From contig DFSH01000028.1 of the NCBI GenBank assembly GCA_002378565.1, forward strand, positions 1-6,909: 6,909 bases of DNA. The letters are read 5' to 3'. The notes below the pieces were generated by a model. The model was not told where the DNA came from. It worked only from the letters and a program-made list of their open reading frames with translations, and did not search any database. Origin of the DNA: Flavobacteriales bacterium UBA3442 (GTDB lineage: Bacteria; Bacteroidota; Bacteroidia; Flavobacteriales; Schleiferiaceae). Positions within the stretch are counted from its first letter, which is position 1; every line of letters begins with the position of its first letter. Shown piece after piece: positions 4,327-6,909 of this stretch. The position numbers were made by a program, and so were the translations under genes.

Positions 4327-6909
4327 ATGAAGCGAATTTACGCCCTGATGGCCCTATTGATTGGACTTACCTATTCTTCTCAAGCACAAACCTATTGCAC
4401 CACCAGCTTGTACACCACCGGCTGTACTGTGGGTGACGATTTGGATGATGTCACCTTGAACAATCTGGTGCAAACCAACACCGGCTGCTCCACCAATGGC
4501 TATGCAGATTACACGGCTGATACCATTTTGGTCCAGCAAACTGCTTTTCTTAACATCAGCGTTACATCCAACTACAGCAACCAATTTTACGCCATTTGGA
4601 TTGATGCCAATAACGATGGCGACTTTGATGATGCAGGTGAGCAAATATGGGCCTCAACAGCGGCCTCAGGCACGGCAGGTACGACGACAGCTGACGCTTT
4701 TGTTATCCCATCCACAGTGCCAATAGGCAACCATCGCTTGAGAATGCGTGGCAAATTTGCTGGCACTGCCCTTGCAAGCACAGAATCGTGCACATCCTTC
4801 ACCTACGGTGAGACGCATGATTACACGGTACTGGTTGCAGGCCCTCCTGCTTGTCCTCAGCCCTATGCTTTGATTGCAGGTTCTGCGACGGCGACAAATT
4901 TCACTTTTTCCTTCACATCCACAGGTAGCAGTTTTGATTTGGAGTATGGCCCCGCTGGCTTCACGCAGGGTACAGGATCCACGGGGACAGCTACAACGAC
5001 GACCCACACCATGACTGGCCTCACCGCCAACACCTGCTATGATGTGTACGTTCGTCAGAACTGTTCTTCAGCAGGCAATGGTTACTCCAACTGGAGTGGA
5101 CCCATCAGCTTTTGCACGCCATGTGTCACCCAAGCCATACCGTTGGCTGAAACCTTCACCAATTGGCCACCCAACTGCTTTGATCTGGCAGGCGGCACAA
5201 GCAACTGGACCCATGACTCCACGAACTTTGCCGCGCATGCAGACATGAGCACGTGGGGATCTTCGGGTGATGGGATGATGACGTCACCGCCGATGAGTTT
5301 GCAGGGATTGACGCGGGTGAAATTCAGATGGTCTCATACACCGACTACTTGGAATTCGCAGTCAATGCACCTGGTCGTTCAGAAATCGGGCACCACCGCA
5401 TGGGACACCTTGTGGTCTGTAGCGAATGCCAACTTTGATTCTCAAGACGGTGCAACGTTCTCTTCGCCGGGCACGTACAAGCAAGAAGTTTTCAATTTGG
5501 ATTCAGCCACTTACTACAACAGCGTGGCGCAGTTCCGATGGATTGCTATCACCAGCTGGGGCAATGATGCATGGGTTGACAACATCAACATTGAGGCACA
5601 GCCCTTGTGCCCAGAGCCAACAGGCCTTGGCATCAATGGTGTATCAGATACATCAGCCAGCTTGACATGGACCTCCGCTGGATCTAGCTTTCCCTTGGAA
5701 TGGGGTCCGACAGGCTACACCCAAGGCACCGGATTCCAAGACACAGCAGTCACTAGCAGCCATACCATCACGGGCTTGTTTGCCAACACCACCTACGACT
5801 ACTATGTCAAGCGCAATTGTTCAGGTCAGGGCAATGGCTCATCCGGATGGGAAGGGCCCTTCACTTTCACCACCTTGTGTGCACCCTACACTGTTTCATC
5901 GATGTACAATGAGAACTGGGATGCCATGACTGCTGGTGATTTGCCTAACTGTTGGAATGTCACGGGTACAGGCTCAGGCCTCACCTTTCAGGTTTTTCTG
6001 CCTGCGACATGGAATACCGCAGCCTATTCTACGCCCAATTACACGGTCATTAGCACAGCCAATGCCACTGACGTGACGGCTGTGTCACCCATGTTCTCTG
6101 ATCTGCCGGGCAACAACGCACAGGTGCGCTTCAGGGCGAACACCCTGTCCGCTTGGTCTTTGCCTCAACTGATTGTTGGCACCATGACGACGCCGTCTGA
6201 CCCTAACTCTTTCTTGGCCGTAGATACCCTGGAGTTGATGAACAGCTGGGATGAATACACCATTGCATTGCCCGTTGTGCCATCGAACCATTACCATGTA
6301 GGATTCCGGGTCTATTCCGCATCGTCATGGATACAAGTTGGCATCGATGACTTCGCCTATGAAGTGCAACCATCTTGTGTGCCACCTAGCAATGTCACTG
6401 CTTTACCTGCCTCTACAACAGCTAACCTGTCTTGGAGCCATGGCGTACCAAGCACGACAGGATCTCTTGTGACATGGGGCCCTGCTGGCTACAACCCTGG
6501 AACGGGCACTGTGTCTAATGCAGTGAATGTTTCAGCTACATCGTACAATATCACCGGCTTGACATCCAACACAGCCTACGCGGCATGGGTTGCTGACAGC
6601 TGTGGTGCCGGCAATATTTCGCCATGGCATGGCCCGATCAATTTCACAACGTCCTGCGTGGCAGCAACCTTGCCTTACAGTGATAACTTTGATGTCAGTC
6701 CCTTGCCTTGCTGGGATTTCACTGGCGGTAGCCAAACCATGACTCAATACGCTACAGCATCTGGCTATGCCATGCGTGGCAATTTCTGGTCCTGGCCATC
6801 TGGCAACAATGCCTATTTGACTTCTCGACCTGTGACAATTTCCGCCAATTCGGAAGTCAGTTTCAACTGGTCTCACCAATACATGTCCTCCTACCCGAAT
6901 GATCAATTG
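4327..6909 (+). CDS. Giant secreted GEVED / fibronectin III / jelly-roll repeat protein (3' end cut by window)
   Basis: I translated 861 codons from the ATG at 4327 with no stop, so the gene continues past the window. A classical signal peptide (residues 1-20, cleavage after SSQA) leads into a GEVED domain (about 24-172) with WIDANNDGDFDDAGE (91-105) and YGETHDYTV (160-168). Then follow alternating modules: FN3 at 176-266, jelly-roll (MAM/cleaved-adhesin-like) at 267-427, FN3 at 428-518, jelly-roll at 519-683, FN3 at 684-777, and a partial jelly-roll from 778. FN3 modules share W/YGPxGYxxGTG and 'ITGLxxNTxYxxxV'. The jelly-rolls open with 'ExFxxxPxCW'-like segments. Such proteins in Bacteroidota are exported, often by the type IX system using a C-terminal sorting domain, and act as adhesins or, when fused to an enzyme, peptidases; neither terminus function is visible here. 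An extracellular location is well supported, the ligand is unknown. Confidence 0.9.
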   Translation, partial: MKRIYALMALLIGLTYSSQAQTYCTTSLYTTGCTVGDDLDDVTLNNLVQTNTGCSTNGYADYTADTILVQQTAFLNISVTSNYSNQFYAIWIDANNDGDFDDAGEQIWASTAASGTAGTTTADAFVIPSTVPIGNHRLRMRGKFAGTALASTESCTSFTYGETHDYTVLVAGPPACPQPYALIAGSATATNFTFSFTSTGSSFDLEYGPAGFTQGTGSTGTATTTTHTMTGLTANTCYDVYVRQNCSSAGNGYSNWSGPISFCTPCVTQAIPLAETFTNWPPNCFDLAGGTSNWTHDSTNFAAHADMSTWGSSGDGMMTSPPMSLQGLTRVKFRWSHTPTTWNSQSMHLVVQKSGTTAWDTLWSVANANFDSQDGATFSSPGTYKQEVFNLDSATYYNSVAQFRWIAITSWGNDAWVDNINIEAQPLCPEPTGLGINGVSDTSASLTWTSAGSSFPLEWGPTGYTQGTGFQDTAVTSSHTITGLFANTTYDYYVKRNCSGQGNGSSGWEGPFTFTTLCAPYTVSSMYNENWDAMTAGDLPNCWNVTGTGSGLTFQVFLPATWNTAAYSTPNYTVISTANATDVTAVSPMFSDLPGNNAQVRFRANTLSAWSLPQLIVGTMTTPSDPNSFLAVDTLELMNSWDEYTIALPVVPSNHYHVGFRVYSASSWIQVGIDDFAYEVQPSCVPPSNVTALPASTTANLSWSHGVPSTTGSLVTWGPAGYNPGTGTVSNAVNVSATSYNITGLTSNTAYAAWVADSCGAGNISPWHGPINFTTSCVAATLPYSDNFDVSPLPCWDFTGGSQTMTQYATASGYAMRGNFWSWPSGNNAYLTSRPVTISANSEVSFNWSHQYMSSYPNDQL
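4852..6909 (+). repeat. Tandem FN3 + jelly-roll protein super-repeat, three copies (last one partial)
   Basis: The module pair restarts at codons for Cys176 (4852), Cys428 (5608) and Cys684 (6376), giving periods of 756 and 768 nt (252 and 256 residues). The copies are similar in protein pattern but clearly diverged in DNA, so this is an old internal duplication and not a recent expansion. Confidence 0.8.

Noticed and set aside
4666..5007. A 113-codon Cys/Arg-rich minus-strand open frame
   Set aside because: The cysteines come from reverse reading of Thr/Ala-rich codons in the GEVED/FN3 region; no family resemblance.
6532..6906. A 124-codon minus-strand open frame
   Set aside because: It is a shadow of the giant secreted protein, whose repeat pattern continues through this region on the plus strand.
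4852..6909. Possible recent DNA-level tandem repeat or mobile element in the giant gene
   Set aside because: The copies match only at protein-pattern level with diverged codons, and no inverted repeats or transposase are present.

Overview
The window reads as a chromosomal stretch from a Bacteroidota bacterium, most likely in the Flavobacteriales/Saprospirales range, though I cannot place it below phylum. The reasons are: lipoproteins with short cysteine-ended signal peptides; an envelope lipoprotein with the 'C-A-x-P-x-x-P-x-G-G-P-x-D-x-x-P-P' start typical of Bacteroidota Ig-like proteins; a very long secreted protein built of GEVED, fibronectin type III and jelly-roll domains; -7 boxes of the TAnnTTTG type; and few good Shine-Dalgarno sequences. 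Base composition is close to balanced. No RNA genes, insertion sequences or CRISPR arrays are visible.

Layout. (1) Positions 1-1689, minus strand: a two-gene unit, mbnP-like (934-1689) followed after 10 nt by a di-heme cytochrome c peroxidase of the MauG/MbnH type (923 down to 1, cut by the window edge). (2) A 56-bp divergent promoter region (1690-1745). (3) Plus strand: a SCO1/SenC copper chaperone (1746-2438) whose end overlaps the start of a nitrilase-superfamily omega-amidase (2428-3210) by 11 nt. (4) A convergent minus-strand gene ending 7 bp away, encoding an Ig-like envelope lipoprotein (3218 to 4279, or to 4312 with the longer start). (5) A divergent promoter region, then a giant secreted modular protein (4327 to beyond 6909) with three repeats of about 252-256 residues visible.

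How they fit together. MbnP, the MbnH-like di-heme enzyme and SCO1 form a copper-handling locus. In known MbnP/MbnH and CorA/CorB systems, the di-heme enzyme oxidises a tryptophan of its partner to kynurenine, and the partner binds copper. SCO1 delivers copper to cytochrome c oxidase or acts as a thiol-redox protein. Placing SCO1 divergently, 56 bp from mbnP, suggests shared control and a role in periplasmic copper acquisition or storage. The amidase is translationally coupled to SCO1 but has no evident copper role; it is probably a metabolite-repair or transamination-linked omega-amidase. The last two genes encode cell-envelope proteins and look unrelated to copper. The most interesting feature is the MbnP/MbnH/SCO set in a Bacteroidota setting; the giant repeat protein is second.
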